From Tridacna crocea (taxonomy: Eukaryota; Mollusca; Bivalvia; Cardiida; Cardiidae), in assembly GCA_943736015.1 (NCBI GenBank), contig OX031062.1, positions 31,283,462 to 31,347,461 on the forward strand: 64,000 nt of DNA, read 5' to 3'. This document shows positions 10,947 to 21,626 of this stretch, in pieces (position 1 is the stretch's first letter; every line of letters starts with the position of its first letter). A model generated the notes under the pieces. That model was not told the DNA's origin. It saw only the letters and a program-made list of their open reading frames with translations, and ran no database searches. Made by a program: the position numbers and the translations under genes.

Positions 10947-11150
10947 CTGTTCACCACACAACACAATTTTGAACTTGTCCAAATCTAAAACATTTTGCAC
11001 ACAACACAAAATATATGATTCAACTTGTGGAATTCGCCTCTAAGAGCTTAAAAAAGATTGTGAGAAAATGAGAAAATACTAGAATTCAAGAGCCTTCTTC
11101 CACAAGGTTCTAAGAACTTAATTGGGATTGTCTATAGTAAAATGGTTATC
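10943..11150 (-). mobile_element. Family A MITE, decayed
   Basis: Third member of a chain sharing TTAA sites. TTAACTGTTCACCACACAAC, a weak core GTGAGAAAATGAGAAAATAC, and short arm ending TTGGGATTGTCTATAGTAAA. Confidence 0.6.
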
Positions 11151-11384
11151 ATGTTACTGAAATGGAATTTTACAGTTGAAAATATTAGAGTTTTCAACAT
11201 CATTTTAATTATACTGTGCCAGTCAGTGCATATAAAGCTACTTTCACTGACTATTTCTACAGTCTGTAGGACTGCAGTCTTACCAAGTAACTAGCTGCTT
11301 TCCCACTAGACAATTGTCAAAATAGTGATCTGGGGTACAAAGAATGAACCCGTCCACAGTGACGATCATCAAGGCTCAAAACAA

Positions 11385-11465
11385 ATTGGCCAAGCTGGGA
11401 CTTGAACTCGCAACCTCCTGGTTTCTAGCACTGCCTATGCCACAGAGCTCAACTGCCTTTCTGAC
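11385..11465 (-). mobile_element. tRNA-derived SINE head or tRNA relic
   Basis: On the minus strand AGTTCAAGTCCC (11397-11408) matches the B box. Upstream of it TGTGGCATAGGCAGTGC fits an A box. No full cloverleaf can be folded, so a SINE head is more likely than a tRNA gene. Confidence 0.45.
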
Positions 11466-11486
11466 AAAATTCTTGCGTTACATATT

Positions 11487-11715
11487 CTTACTCCTTTCCA
11501 CATGACAGAATTTTAGACCTGTCCGTAATGGAAGCATTTTGCAAACAAAAATTTGATAAAGCTCTAATAGCTGAAATTACTTTAAAACGGTAGAAAACAA
11601 TATGAGGAAATGTAGCAATGTCAGCTGATCAGCATTTCTGCCTCTTTCCACGATGTTTTTTAAAATCATTCTTCCTTCAGGGTTGTAAAGATACTGGACT
11701 GATTAGCTGAGGTTT
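11487..11715 (-). mobile_element. Family A MITE, decayed
   Basis: CTTACTCCTTTCCACATGAC through an eroded core with the centre TCAGCTGATCAGC. The short arm keeps CTTCAGGGTTGTAAAGA. Confidence 0.75.
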
Positions 11716-11926
11716 ACCCTTTACCAAACATCATAATTTTACACTAGTCAAAACTGGAAGCATTAGCAGAGTCTGACCACAAAATTAAGGTAACTCAAAA
11801 GTTGTAATTAGTTTTGCAAGAGGGAGAATTAGAAAACATCGTGGGAAAAGGGAAATATTTTCTCCTTTTTCCACAATATTTTCAGAAGGCTTCTTTCTAA
11901 GGTTCATAATCTTTGGTAAAGGGTTA
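11713..11926 (-). mobile_element. Family A MITE
   Basis: Abuts the previous copy at TTTA. Core arms are shortened: GTGGGAAAAGGGAAATATTT leads straight into TCTCCTTTTTCCAC. Ends GGTAAAGGGTTAA. Confidence 0.85.
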
Positions 11927-12269
11927 AAAAAAACTTAAGTTTGCAACTCATTCATGCTGGCATTTGCTAAATATTATCAGCTCATCATAATTCATAAAAT
12001 CATATAATGCTCTAAATTTAAAAAAAATTCAGAAAAATAAAATTAACTCATACTTTCTAATTAATCCTTGATTAACTTATATGCAATAATGCAGGAAAAA
12101 AAACACCTTGGCACTATAATTCCTTTGAAGATGTTTCAATTAATTAACAACACAATCTAATTCATTCTAATTTGTTCCAGAGCACAGACGGCCTTCTTTG
12201 ATTGTTGTTTCCAGTGTTTATAGGAGGATCTACTGATGTGATCACAGGTTTTGTTTCCAGAATTGTGTG
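11927..12269. other. No feature recognised
   Basis: Very AT-rich; no repeat family or coding frame supported. Confidence 0.35.
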
Positions 12270-12420
12270 AACCCTTAAAGCCTATTTCAAGCTCACAGGT
12301 GCATTGGCAGCCAGTGTAGACCAAGATCAGACTGCACAAAGTGTGTAGTCTGATCTCTGATCTAACCTTTCAGCTGTGCTTGAGACATTCTGGACCACAG
12401 TAACCTTGAAATTACCAAAA
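12270..12420 (+). mobile_element. Family C MITE, right part decayed
   Basis: AACCCTTAAAGCC start, then AGATCAGACTGCACAAAGTG and GTAGTCTGATCTCTGATCTA. The right flank keeps TAACCTTGAAATT, as in other C copies. Confidence 0.6.
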
Positions 12421-12554
12421 ATCGTTTGGATCTTGTTTCTAGACAGCAAAATCTCTGTAAGATATATTCCACACTCTTACATGTTAAGATCTTTCCTTCT
12501 TATCTACCAAGAAGTTGGCAGTTCCCCCAAAATGGAGTAAGATGTACATGTATA

Positions 12555-12747
12555 CGGAGCTCCAGATAAGAGGGACTGATGGCACTCAAGATCTGTTATT
12601 TCTCTTCCAAACCCTATGTTGTGGGTACTCATTACAATCGTCTCATCGAGACGATTCTAATGAGTACCCATAACATAGGGTTTAGTGGACAATAACAAAT
12701 ATTTTAAATTATCAAAATCAAAATCACTCCCTTTATCTGGAGCTCTG
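12555..12747. mobile_element. Family D MITE, full length
   Basis: Inverted ends GGAGCTCCAGATAAGAGGGA and TCCCTTTATCTGGAGCTCTG. The inner palindrome runs AAACCCTATGTTGTGGGTAC ... GTACCCATAACATAGGGTTT around CGTCTCATCGAGACG. Confidence 0.9.
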
Positions 12748-12974
12748 ACTGTAACATTTCCATGATGCATGAGCAGGAATGATGCTGTAGTTTCTATATA
12801 AATTGTATTACTAATTGATTCATCATTCCATTGCTTATTCCATTTTGTACTGTTTATATCCAGTTACATTTACACCTACACATTTACAGACTTTTTCCCC
12901 TGTCTTGCAGCACAGCTGATTGTTCTTGAAAACTAGTGTCAAAGAGAAGGAAGCCATTTTACCTTTAGGCCTTG

Positions 12975-13479
12975 ATCTACTGCGATCTTAGAGAGCGCTG
13001 TAGACCGCTGTGCAGAGCGCCAAGAATGCTACCAGATCTTTAACAGAACACTTTCAGTCTATTCCCTTGCACAAAGGTCTGTGGCAATCTGTTCAGAACA
13101 CTTCACATTGCTACTTAATCGCTTGAATCACTATCAAAACAAAACTTGAAAGTAAACATCGTAACTGAAATGCTATCGGATCACTCAAGAGGGCACTAAT
13201 GTTCGCCAGTATGACCTTCATCACGCTCAAATGTGATCCAATAGCGACTGTTAGAGATGCAGTAGCGCTCTGTTGCGATCAAGTGGCGATATAATACTGC
13301 TCCCACATGATCAAAGTTATTATGATACTGCTCAGTTACTATCAAGTGGCGATAGGATAGCTCTCCATTATGATCCAGTGGCTATATGATGGCACTCTGA
13401 TTGCTCTCCGATTGCACTTATGGAGACCTGTATAAAAGAGTGTTGAGAAGCTACTATATTATATTATATACTATATTCA
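12975..13479. repeat. Diverged ~31 bp minisatellite
   Basis: Variants of GATCAAGTGGCGATATAATA recur at about 13278, 13310, 13341 and 13371, with weaker copies further left. GC-richer than its surroundings. Units differ at many sites, so the array is old. Confidence 0.5.
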
Positions 13480-13745
13480 GGGTGGACCGGTATTGCAGTG
13501 TAAAAACGCTGTTCTATCAATCACGAGGCCTGGGGTTCAAAGCCTCTGGTTTCTAACGGAGGGAAAACAGGTCGTATAAGGTCACAATTCTTATGTTCAA
13601 TCACTATGGGATCTCAGTGGTCATTACCTGATCACCAGCGGAGCATCATTCATGTTGTTTTCTGAGCAAGAGTGTCCTCATAATCACCAATCCGGCAGCG
13701 ATCTGAGGTGATCTAAGGTGCTCTGTATGAGCGCAGAGCACTGTA
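13480..13745 (+). mobile_element. tRNA-derived SINE, probable
   Basis: GGTTCAAAGCC at 13534-13544 is a B-box consensus match. ACCGGTATTGCAGTGT about 45 bp upstream could be the A box. The GATCTGAGGTGATCTAAGG text at 13700 resembles the minisatellite on its left, so element boundaries are uncertain. Confidence 0.4.
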
Positions 13746-14192
13746 GAATGCAGCCTAGTGGAATGGGAATATAATATTTTCTTTCAGTTAAAGAACAAGA
13801 AGTAAACCTGAAGGTACAATCATCATGTTCAAAGATCAATAATTTTCTCATTTCTGAAGGCAATAATCCATTTCTTAATGAAATTTAAATAAAATATTGC
13901 TTTAAAACATGCAAATCAGATTCACAGTTAAAGATCTTTTGAGAGAGAGACAGAAAAAGCATGAATCCACCAAATCGACCTTTAACAAATTGAAAACCCC
14001 AGAGAAGACAAACTTCAGAAGAAGACCTTGCGAAAACACTAATGGATGGAAGAAGACAATGGTTTCAAACAGTATTTTTCTACCTTTTTTTAACTCTTCA
14101 CCAAACAACAGGGTAACTACTGCCAGATACAAGCAGTAGCTGCTTCCATTCCCAGAATGCTTTCAAACATTCTCGAAAAAAGTTAAAACCAT
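13746..14192. other. No supported feature
   Basis: Contains TTAACTCTTCACCAAACAAC at 14092, the start of a family A long arm, followed by unrelated sequence with a small inverted repeat (GCTACTGCTTGTATCTGGCA region). Confidence 0.3.
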
Positions 14193-14416
14193 TCGACCCT
14201 TTATCAAATGATCCCTGGTTTTTACGACCCTTAGAAGGCTTTTGAAAACATTGTGGGAAAAGGAGAAAATGCCGGTAACCAGCATTTTCTCTTTTTCCAA
14301 TAATGTTTTCTACCCTGCTTGAGACAAATTTCAATCTTTGAGTTTCGTTTAATTTGCCGTCTGCAAGTGCTTTCAATTTGGACAAGTCTAAATTTTTGTC
14401 GCTTGGTAAAGAGTTA
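14193..14416 (+). mobile_element. Family A MITE, full length
   Basis: TCGACCCTTTATCAAATGAT with the CCCTGGTTTTTACGACCC short-arm variant, intact core, and TTGGTAAAGAGTTAA at the right. Confidence 0.9.
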
Positions 14417-14574
14417 ATCAAGACACCTCTTCACTCAAATTTACTTGCACACTCACACAAGATCTTGCATTTCGAAATTAAATCCCAAATCACCTGTTAG
14501 TTGTACACAGATAATTGTCCAGATGGAAAATTGAAAGAAACGGCCTCTTTAGGTCAGTCCTTTGTGGTAAATGA

Positions 14575-14720
14575 TGTTAACATAACCTTTGCCCTGAGTT
14601 TTGGATCGGATGATGCTTTGTGCCCAGCAAAGAACCTCTTTCAACAACATTGTGAATAAAGGGAAACAACAAGAAACAAATGATCACATCTTTCGCCACA
14701 ATGTTTTACAAGGCGTTCAA
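14575..14720. mobile_element. Family A relic
   Basis: TAACCTTTGCCCTGAGTTTT, then CAACATTGTGAATAAAGGGA and GCCACAATGTTTTACAAGGC keep the outline of a core, but the centre has gone. Confidence 0.35.
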
Positions 14721-14876
14721 GGATTCAACATATTTTGCTGATAGTCCATATTTGCAATGTTCTCATACATCAATTTTGAACATAACATGATGTAAAAGGA
14801 GAAAGGGACAGAGCCTGAGAGAAAAATATAGGAATGGGCATCAATCACCTGTCACAAATGTCTTTTATGTTAAGGG

Positions 14877-15109
14877 TTAACTCTTTACAACACAACAAAA
14901 TTTTAGACAGGTCAAAATAGAAAGCACCTGCAGACAACAAAGTAAACGCAACTAATAAAAAATTGGAATTTGTGTCCATCAGGGTAGAAAACATTGTTGG
15001 AAAAGGAGAAAATGCTGGTTACCAGCACTTTTCTCTTTTTCCCACGATGTTTCCTACAGGCCTTTTTCTCAGGGTCATCGAAAGTAGGGTTTGTGTGGTA
15101 ACGGGTTAA
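14877..15109 (-). mobile_element. Family A MITE, full length
   Basis: TTAACTCTTTACAACACAAC to GTGGTAACGGGTTAA. Core arm GTTGGAAAAGG faces TTTTTCCCACG, so pairing is lost at two positions. Confidence 0.9.
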
Positions 15110-15271
15110 CTCTTTGCCACACAATCCTGAGTTTTAATGACCCTGATACAGAGAGCATTTTTTTCTCTTTCACACAATGTTTTCTACTCGATCAAAGGCA
15201 AGAATAATCATTAAAAGAGCCACCTATAATTTGTTCAGTCTGTAAAATTAATGCTTTGACTTTGGACTGAG
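15106..15271 (+). mobile_element. Family A MITE, left core arm deleted
   Basis: Shares TTAA with the copy before it. Short arm CACACAATCCTGAGTTTTAA is followed almost at once by the right arm TCTTTCACACAATGTTTTC. The right TTAA is lost. Confidence 0.75.
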
Positions 15272-15347
15272 CCTGGGAGAATGCTTTTATTGGGAGGAAT
15301 ACTGTAAATTTGGTGTAGATTTCACAACTTACATCTCCTTTTCTTCT

Positions 15348-15576
15348 TTAACTCTTTACCACACAATGCCGACCTTAGACAACCCTGAGAATGAAGTCTT
15401 TTGAAAACATTGTGGGAAAAGGAGAAAATGCTGGTAACCAGCATTTTCTCCTTTTCCCACAATGTTTTCTACCCTTCCCAAACCAAATTTCCATTTTTCA
15501 GTCATGTTAATTTTGTCATCTGCAAATGCTATCAATTTGGACAAGTCTAAAATTTTGTCATTTGGTTAAGAGTTAA
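15348..15576 (+). mobile_element. Family A MITE, full length
   Basis: TTAA at both ends and a perfect core. The long arm has TGCTATCAATTTGG and ends TTTGGTTAAGAGTTAA. Confidence 0.95.
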
Positions 15577-15779
15577 GACAAGGAGTTAATTGAAAAATAT
15601 GATCTCATTGCGAAGAAATAAGCAAAATTGAAAAAGAAGCATCTTGACAGTCTAATGATCACTTGTTATTAATTACTGCTCATCATTTCCTTTCCCTTTG
15701 GTCTAAACAATCATTTGCACAGCAATCATTCCAACATATTTGTAACAAGTGAAAGTGGCACAAAAGGTTTCTTATAAAC

Positions 15780-15925
15780 AGAAAGAAGAATCAAGTGTAC
15801 AAATAAGAAGGAAACATTTTGGAAAAAACAGCAATTGCTTCTCACAAGCACTTGCTCCTTTTTACATAATGTTTAGAAAATCTAACAACTCCAGGGGCAG
15901 CAAAAGCTGTATAAGTATAGTGATG
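15780..15925 (-). mobile_element. Family A relic
   Basis: Weak core (GGAAACATTTTGGAAAAAAC ... TCCTTTTTACATAATG) and a short-arm-like CTCCAGGGGCAGCAAAAGC. Ends not preserved. Confidence 0.35.
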
Positions 15926-16132
15926 GGGCTCAATTACAATGTCATTGTCACTTGTCTTTCTGTTACATCATCAAAGTCAATATGTCTGTGTCCATACTCT
16001 ATCCTTTACATTTTGTGTTTCTCAATATGCGAGATGTCCATGGCTGTATGAGGCGTACCGGTATCTGTGGTTGTGAGGCACAGCCTAGACCTTGCAACCA
16101 TTATTTCATAAGTTCGAAACTGGGGAGAGGAT

Positions 16133-16361
16133 TTAACCCATTACCAGACGACAATATTTTAGACTGGTCCAAATTGAAAGCATTTGCAGATGACAAAATA
16201 AAAGTGACTGAAAATTTGAAATTTGTTTTCTGAGGGGTAGAAAACATTGTGGGAAAAGGAGAAAATGCTGGTTACCACCATTTCCTCCTTTTCCCACAAT
16301 GTTTTCAAAAGGCTTCTTTCTCAGGGGCGTCAAAAGTAGGGATTGTGTGGTAATGGGTTAA
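16133..16361 (-). mobile_element. Family A MITE, full length
   Basis: TTAACCCATTACCAGACGAC to TGTGGTAATGGGTTAA. The right core arm reads ACCACCATTTCCTCC, giving two unpaired bases. Confidence 0.95.
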
Positions 16362-16749
16362 GATTGTTCTTTGGACCACATAATAATATTGGTCTGAGTA
16401 TTGGTATATTTTCAAGGAAGCATAATTGAGAGAAATAAGTTTCAGTTGTAAACTTTCTCTGTAACTTACAGATATATACCGGTAAACATTTTATAGTACG
16501 GTTTAAATCGGCTCAACAATCAATCTCTAATTAACAAACTATCCAAATTTTCTTTCATTCTATTCAGTAATTTAAAAGTATACTTAAGGCATATTTGATT
16601 GTACCTCCTAAATCACAGAATGAAATCCATCCTCTTTGTGCATATTATGTTAAGTCATAAAAATCCTATGCATGGAACTTATAAGTGGATTTATTAATTC
16701 ATAACAAAATTGTTCTGCTCCCACAGTTCCTAAGCATAAGGAAGGGGAT
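16362..16749. other. No feature recognised
   Basis: AT-rich sequence without a recognised repeat. Confidence 0.35.
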
Positions 16750-16842
16750 GTTGTCAGCCTTTTCTTCTTTTCCTGCAAGCTTTTTGGAAAGCCTTTTTTA
16801 TCTAGAGGTTGAAAAAGACTGGGTTGTTTGGTAAAGGGTAAA
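16750..16842 (-). mobile_element. Family A MITE, right half only
   Basis: CAGCCTTTTCTTCTTTTCCT to TGTTTGGTAAAGGGTAAA. The long arm and left core arm are missing. Confidence 0.6.
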
Positions 16843-17074
16843 AAATAATATCTTTTAATTAAAAAATATCTAACAAGATTGCTTTCAAAGCTATTGGTAT
16901 TAAAAAATCTAATTAAAACCTGTAATTATCAGCCATTTCACACAGAGCTACTTTTTTTTCTTTCAAGGGACACAACTGTGAAAATTTCAGCCTCAAACTC
17001 AAATACTAGTATTCTCCCTTTGGTATCTGCATCGAAGGAGACAGAGCAAGCAGAGGATGTGCAGATCAAGGTGA

Positions 17075-17300
17075 TTAATCCATTACCCTACAAACCTTAC
17101 TTCAACACGACCCTGCCAAAAAATCCTTTGAAAACATTATGGAAAGAGGAGAAAATGCTCTTTACCAGTATTTCCTCCTTTTCTCAAATTTTTTTTCTAC
17201 CCTTCCCAATACAAATTTAAGCGTAGGAGTCATATTTATATGGTTATCTGCAAATGCTTTTAACTTGGAGGTTTTTAATGCTTTTAATTTGGTGACTTTC
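17075..17300 (+). mobile_element. Family A MITE, altered right end
   Basis: TTAATCCATTACCCTACAAA start and a core with an unpaired centre (CTCTTTACCAGTATT). In the long arm TGCTTTTAAYTTGG is repeated at about 17252 and 17278, after which the next fragment begins. Confidence 0.75.
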
Positions 17301-17308
17301 AATCTTGG

Positions 17309-17457
17309 TTAACCACATTTTCTACTTTTCCCACAAAGTTTACTACCCTTTCAAAAACAAATTCCACTACATGCATAATTACAAGCAAAATTAAATTTAG
17401 TCTGAAAATGCTCCACATTTGGACAAGTCTACTTTTGTCTTGTGTGGTAAAGATTAA
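17309..17457 (+). mobile_element. Family A MITE, 5' truncated
   Basis: Begins at the palindrome centre (GGTTAACCACATTTTCTACT) and runs through an enlarged long arm to GTGGTAAAGATTAA. Confidence 0.7.
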
Positions 17458-17560
17458 CACATGAAATAAGTAAGAAAGAAATGCGACAAAAAAAGAACAT
17501 TGCCAAAAAAAAGAACTTGTTCCTTCAGAGATTAACGAAGTTTTCTGCAGGTGGTAAGTG

Positions 17561-17789
17561 TTCACCTTTTACTCCATAGACACTCATTTCTACGCATTGC
17601 TTATGGTAACCTTTAGAAAACTTTTTGGCAAAAGGTGAAATTGCTCGTGACGAGCAATTTCACCTTTTGTCACAATGTTTTCTATGCCATCAATAGGTGT
17701 CATATACACATAAGAAACGGCTTCATCCTTGCTGTTATTTAGGGTCAATTAGAGATACCATAGAAATGCCTTATGGGGTAAAGGGTCAA
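17561..17789 (+). mobile_element. Family B MITE, full length
   Basis: TTCACCTTTTACTCCATAGA to ATGGGGTAAAGGGTCAA. Core TTGCTCGTGACGAGCAA perfect. Left outer arm decayed (ACTTTTTGGC), right arm intact. Confidence 0.95.
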
Positions 17790-17985
17790 GGAGCTTTCTA
17801 TAATAACTAAGTAAAAGTTTCAGGAGGTTGAGTAATTCCTGGTGCCAATCAAATTGAAAGAAGTGGTTTATTATAATTAATCTAACGCTGAGGTAAAAAT
17901 GAGTAACAAAGGTCCCTGAGCCTTCTATCAGTCAATCAATCCATGGTTTAAATACTCCTCTTCCTCCACCCCTCCCCACAAAAAA

Positions 17986-18072
17986 AAAGTAGCTTTTTTC
18001 AAAACATTGCGCAAAAAGGAGAAAATGCTGATGATCAGTATTTTCTCCTTCTCAAACAATGTTGGCTACCAA
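17986..18072 (+). mobile_element. Family A core fragment
   Basis: AAAACATTGCGCAAAAAGGA with centre TGATGATCAG and TATTTTCTCC; arms missing. It abuts the TTAA of the next copy. Confidence 0.6.
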
Positions 18073-18236
18073 TTAACCCATTACCACATAATCCTAACTT
18101 TTGATGACCCTGAGAAAGAAGCCTCTAGAAAACATTGTCGGAAAAAGAGAAAATGCTGGTAACCAGCATTTTCTCCTTTTCCTTCAATGTTTTCTTCTCT
18201 TTTCAAAGTTTCAAATTTTCAGTTGCATGTGAGCCA
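18073..18236 (+). mobile_element. Family A MITE, long arm truncated
   Basis: TTAACCCATTACCACATAAT with intact core. Breaks off after TTTCAGTTGCATGTGAGCC. Confidence 0.85.
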
Positions 18237-18279
18237 AGGACTTACATGCAATAAAGCACACTTTTGGTGCTTTTCACAT

Positions 18280-18320
18280 TTGAATTTGTAGATCAAGATC
18301 AGACAGTAGATAATTACTGT
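18280..18320. repeat. Family C half-palindrome
   Basis: GTAGATCAAGATCAGACAG, the left arm only. Confidence 0.35.
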
Positions 18321-18355
18321 TGTTTATCTTATGAGACATGATGGCTTAAAAAACT

Positions 18356-18569
18356 TTAACCCTCTACCAGACAATGCCTGGTTTTCATGACACTGAGATA
18401 GAAGCTTTTGAAGACATTGTGGGAAAAGGAGAAAATGCTGGTTAACCAGCATTTTCTCCTTTTCCCACAATGTTTTTTACCCTTCTAGAAACAAATTTCA
18501 ATTTTTGAGATATGTTTATTTTGCAAGTGCTTTTAATTCGGACCATTTTGTCATTTGGTAAAGGGTTAA
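18356..18569 (+). mobile_element. Family A MITE, shortened long arm
   Basis: TTAACCCTCTACCAGACAAT with the CCTGGTTTTCATGACAC short-arm variant. The centre has an added T (GGTTAACC), making it a perfect palindrome. 15 bp of the long arm is deleted. Confidence 0.9.
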
Positions 18570-18629
18570 ACTATAGGGTCCCTCTGCAAATTTCTTAAAT
18601 TCGAAGAGTTTAAATTTCTTTGACCTGGT

Positions 18630-18690
18630 AAACAATGACCCAAACACAGAAAATGCAGTCTGATCTTGGCTCTACACTGTTCATTACACA
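18630..18690. repeat. Family C fragment
   Basis: CCCAAACACAGAAAATGCAG then TCTGATCTTGGCTCTACACT; the right arm of the palindrome. Confidence 0.45.
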
Positions 18691-18903
18691 TTCATTACTT
18701 ATTTCCGCCAATAACAACTTGAAATAGCATTATTTTGTCTGCTTTCCCATGCAGAAAAGTCCAATTTCATGAGCTTTCCATCTTCACAAGCCAAGGGTGA
18801 CGATCCATTACCCTACTCTAAGATCCATGTAGTGATCCTCCTAACCTTGGCTTGCCAAGATGTGAGCATTCAGACCCAAATCAAAAGCATTTTCAGACAA
18901 CAA

Positions 18904-19078
18904 ATTAACCCTTCACCACACAATCCCAACTTATAACGACTCTGGGAAAGAAGCCTTTTGAAAGCATTGTGGGAAAAGCAGAAAAAGCTGGTTACTCATT
19001 TCCTGCTTTTCCCACAATGTTTTTAAAAGGCTTTTTCTGTACATTCAATGAAACATGTGATATTTGATATGAGGTTAA
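18904..19078. mobile_element. Family A chimera with two short arms
   Basis: The left side is a normal short arm (CACACAATCCCAACTTATAA). The right side of the core also reads as a short arm (AATGTTTTTAAAAGGCTTTTT) and reaches GAGGTTAA without any long-arm text. The core centre is AAGCTGGTTACTCATTT. Compare 45537-45685. Confidence 0.75.
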
Positions 19079-19298
19079 CCCATTACCACACAATCCCTAC
19101 TTCTGACGACCCTAAGAAAAAGGCCTTTGGAAAACATTGTGGGAAAAGAAGAAAATGCTGGTAACCAGCATTTTCTCCCTTTCCCACAATGTTTTCTACC
19201 ATTCACCAAACAATTTTCAAATTTTTAGTCACTTATATTTTGTTGTCTGCAAATGCTTTCGATTTGGACACGTCTAAAATAGTCGTTTGGTAGAGTTA
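19075..19298 (+). mobile_element. Family A MITE, full length
   Basis: Shares TTAA with the preceding chimera. Core arm AAAAGAAGAAAATG faces CATTTTCTCCC, so pairing is lost at two bases. Confidence 0.95.
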
Positions 19299-19317
19299 AA
19301 CAGGCACTGCATAAGGG

Positions 19318-19545
19318 TTAACTCTTTACCACACAATCCCGACTTTTAACGACCCTGAGAAAGAAGCCTTTTGAAAACACTGTGGGAAAAGGAGAAAATG
19401 CTGGTAACCAGCATTTTCTCCTGTTCCACAGTGTTTTCTACCCTTCCCAAACCATACACTAATTTTTCGGTCACCTTTATTTTGTCGTCTGCAAATGCTT
19501 TCAAATTGGACCAGTCTGAAATTTTCTTGTGTGGTTAAGAGTTAA
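19318..19545 (+). mobile_element. Family A MITE, full length
   Basis: Belongs to the CACTG subgroup: AAAACACTGTGGG is matched by CCACAGTGTTTT. TTAA at both ends. Confidence 0.95.
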
Positions 19546-19589
19546 TCTTATTCAATCGCTTATAAATGTATAAAGACAGAGCATCAAAG

Positions 19590-19733
19590 CTTTCAATTAC
19601 TACTTTAATCTTGTGACAAAAGGGGAAAAAATGCTATTTTTTAGCAATTTTTTTAATCTTTTTTTTCAAGACATTTGCAACAGCCTTAAAATGACAGAGG
19701 TTGAAAAAGGCATTTTTAAAGGGAAAAAGGTTA
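19590..19733. mobile_element. Family A relic
   Basis: GACAAAAGGGGAAAAAATGC, then a T-rich right arm and AAAGGGAAAAAGGTTAA; only the outline remains. Confidence 0.3.
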
Positions 19734-19969
19734 AATAATTCCTGGTTAACATACTGAATTGAATACATCTGGCAGATACCGTATTTCTCGTAATAAAACC
19801 ATCCGGGGGCTATGTAAAACATTGGTAGGAAGCCTTTATTTGTACCGAATTCATAAAGCAAAAAGTTTGTCCAATTTTATATTTCTTTGTATTTTAGTGA
19901 ATGTTAAGAGGTAATATTCATCAAGTTAGAGGAAACATTCATCAAATTCTTCAAATACAGTCATTAAAT

Positions 19970-20567
19970 GCCCTGGTCACACCAAGCTCACAGACGAGTA
20001 ATGGATACAAAATTATTTCATCCGTTCATCTCTGTTCATATCAGTTGTATGTCCGTTCCTGATCGGGTGAATCCCCTGCTTGTCCATCAATGTCCGGTGA
20101 TATCGGTTCTGTTTGGTAGGAAGTTTTGAGCATGTTCAAAATTTCCACAGGACAAAACGGACAGAGACGTGCAAATTATAGACTTTAGATGCATCTGACT
20201 GTTTAGAGCCTTGGCATGTCATGTGTCCGGTGCTTTCGTCATAAGTTGGTGTTCGGTACATTTCCGTTTATAGTACGTTGGAAGAATATTTTTTCCGGTT
20301 CTCATGCATTGCACTTCCATTTTATCCAGTACAAGTCCATTATTCGTATAGTGGTATCGGTTTTTATCCAGTACAGATCTCGTAAATGTGCGTTTTTCCC
20401 TTGTATACGTGGCACTCTTGCAGCCATTATGTGGCTTCTTTGCTCCACACAAAGATCGCATGAGCCTCGAGCGGCAGAGGAGATGAATTTTATCACTGGA
20501 TAACCAAGTTTTTCATGTCTTTGTCTGTTTTTCCCGTTACATATCAGTAAGCTGGTCTGACCAAGCC
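19970..20567. mobile_element. Harbinger-like non-autonomous element
   Basis: Left end GCCCTGGTCACACCAAGCT and right end AGCTGGTCTGACCAAGCC form imperfect 18-19 bp inverted repeats. TTA occurs two to four bases outside each end, which fits a 3 bp target site. Repeated GTCCGTTC phrases lie near 20030-20100. No transposase is readable. Superfamily assignment is tentative. Confidence 0.5.
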
Positions 20568-20830
20568 TTTAATCAACTTACGTACATGAAGTTATCAGAA
20601 TTTAAGGGTTTTTCAGGGGGAGAGCTTATGTTAGGGAGGGTACTTTTATTACAAGAAATACAGTAATTTCTTTTTCATCTTGAGGTAGAACTGTGACTTT
20701 CGAATACATGATTACATGCAAAACAAGAGCACTCTGTGTGGGAGTCAATGCTCCACTACAGTTGCCTGTAGGGATGGTGGAAATCCTCTGCAGAAAAAGG
20801 GGGTATAATGTTGTCAACAAAATTAATGTT

Positions 20831-21042
20831 TTAACCCTTTACTAGACGACAAAGTTTATGACTAATCCAACTTGAAAGCAGTTAGAGACGACAAGTAAAT
20901 GTTACCGAAAGATTGAAAATTGGTATGGGAAGGATGGAAAAGGAGAAAATGGTTACCAGCATTTTCTCCTTTTCCCACAATGTTTTCAAAAGGCTTCTTT
21001 TTCAGGGTCATTAAAAGTCGGGATTGTGTGGTAATGTGTTAA
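20831..21042 (-). mobile_element. Family A MITE, part of left core missing
   Basis: TTAACCCTTTACTAGACGAC start. The segment AAACATTGTGGGAAAAGG is reduced to GGATGGAAAAGG. Ends GTGGTAATGTGTTAA. Confidence 0.9.
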
Positions 21043-21269
21043 CCCTTTACCAAACAACAAAATATAAGACTGGTCAAAATTGAAAGCCCTTGCAGACTGC
21101 AAAATAAAGGTAATTCAAAAATTGAAATTTGTTTCCAGCAGGGTAGAAACCATTGTGGGAAAAGGAGAAAATGCTGGTAACCAGCATTTCTGCCTTTTCC
21201 AACAATGTTTTCAAAAGCTTTGTCCTTCAGGTGGGTGTTAAAAGTTGTCATTGTATGGTAAAGGGTTAA
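21039..21269 (-). mobile_element. Family A MITE, full length
   Basis: Shares TTAA with the previous copy. Right core arm reads CATTTCTGCCTTTTCC, so the stem has two mismatches. Same orientation as its neighbour. Confidence 0.95.
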
Positions 21270-21626
21270 ATCTAGACACCAGATTACTGTGAAATTCTTC
21301 CATTTGGAAGAGTTTAGAATCAGTTCAACTGCAAAGTTTTCCATTCCAAAAAGAAGTCTCCAAGAAACCCAAAACAAATACTTCAAATGTGCTACAGAAA
21401 CAAAGGGCCAATAAAATATTCCACGTCACAGATTTCAGTGGAATAAAACTCCCATCAATTTCTCATCTGAAATCATGGTAAACATGAATTTGATGTAAAA
21501 TAAACAAAAATGCAAATTTCTCAGACTGCCTTCCCTGAAAATTGCAATAAAGAGACCAATCTGGACCATGTTCTCTTATCTAACCCTAGATCTCGAATGA
21601 CAAAACATGCATGTAATTTTATAACA
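21270..21626. other. No feature recognised
   Basis: No repeat or coding signal supported. Confidence 0.35.

Noticed and set aside
13909-14139. Lysine-rich plus-strand frame (VKDLLRERQKKHES) as a possible exon
   Set aside because: A weak acceptor lies nearby, but there is no good donor. An overlapping frame of equal length lies on the other strand, and the right end runs into MITE text.
16040-16125. Possible tRNA gene (AGTTCGAAACTGG)
   Set aside because: The T-arm-like text is isolated; no acceptor stem or A box could be fitted.
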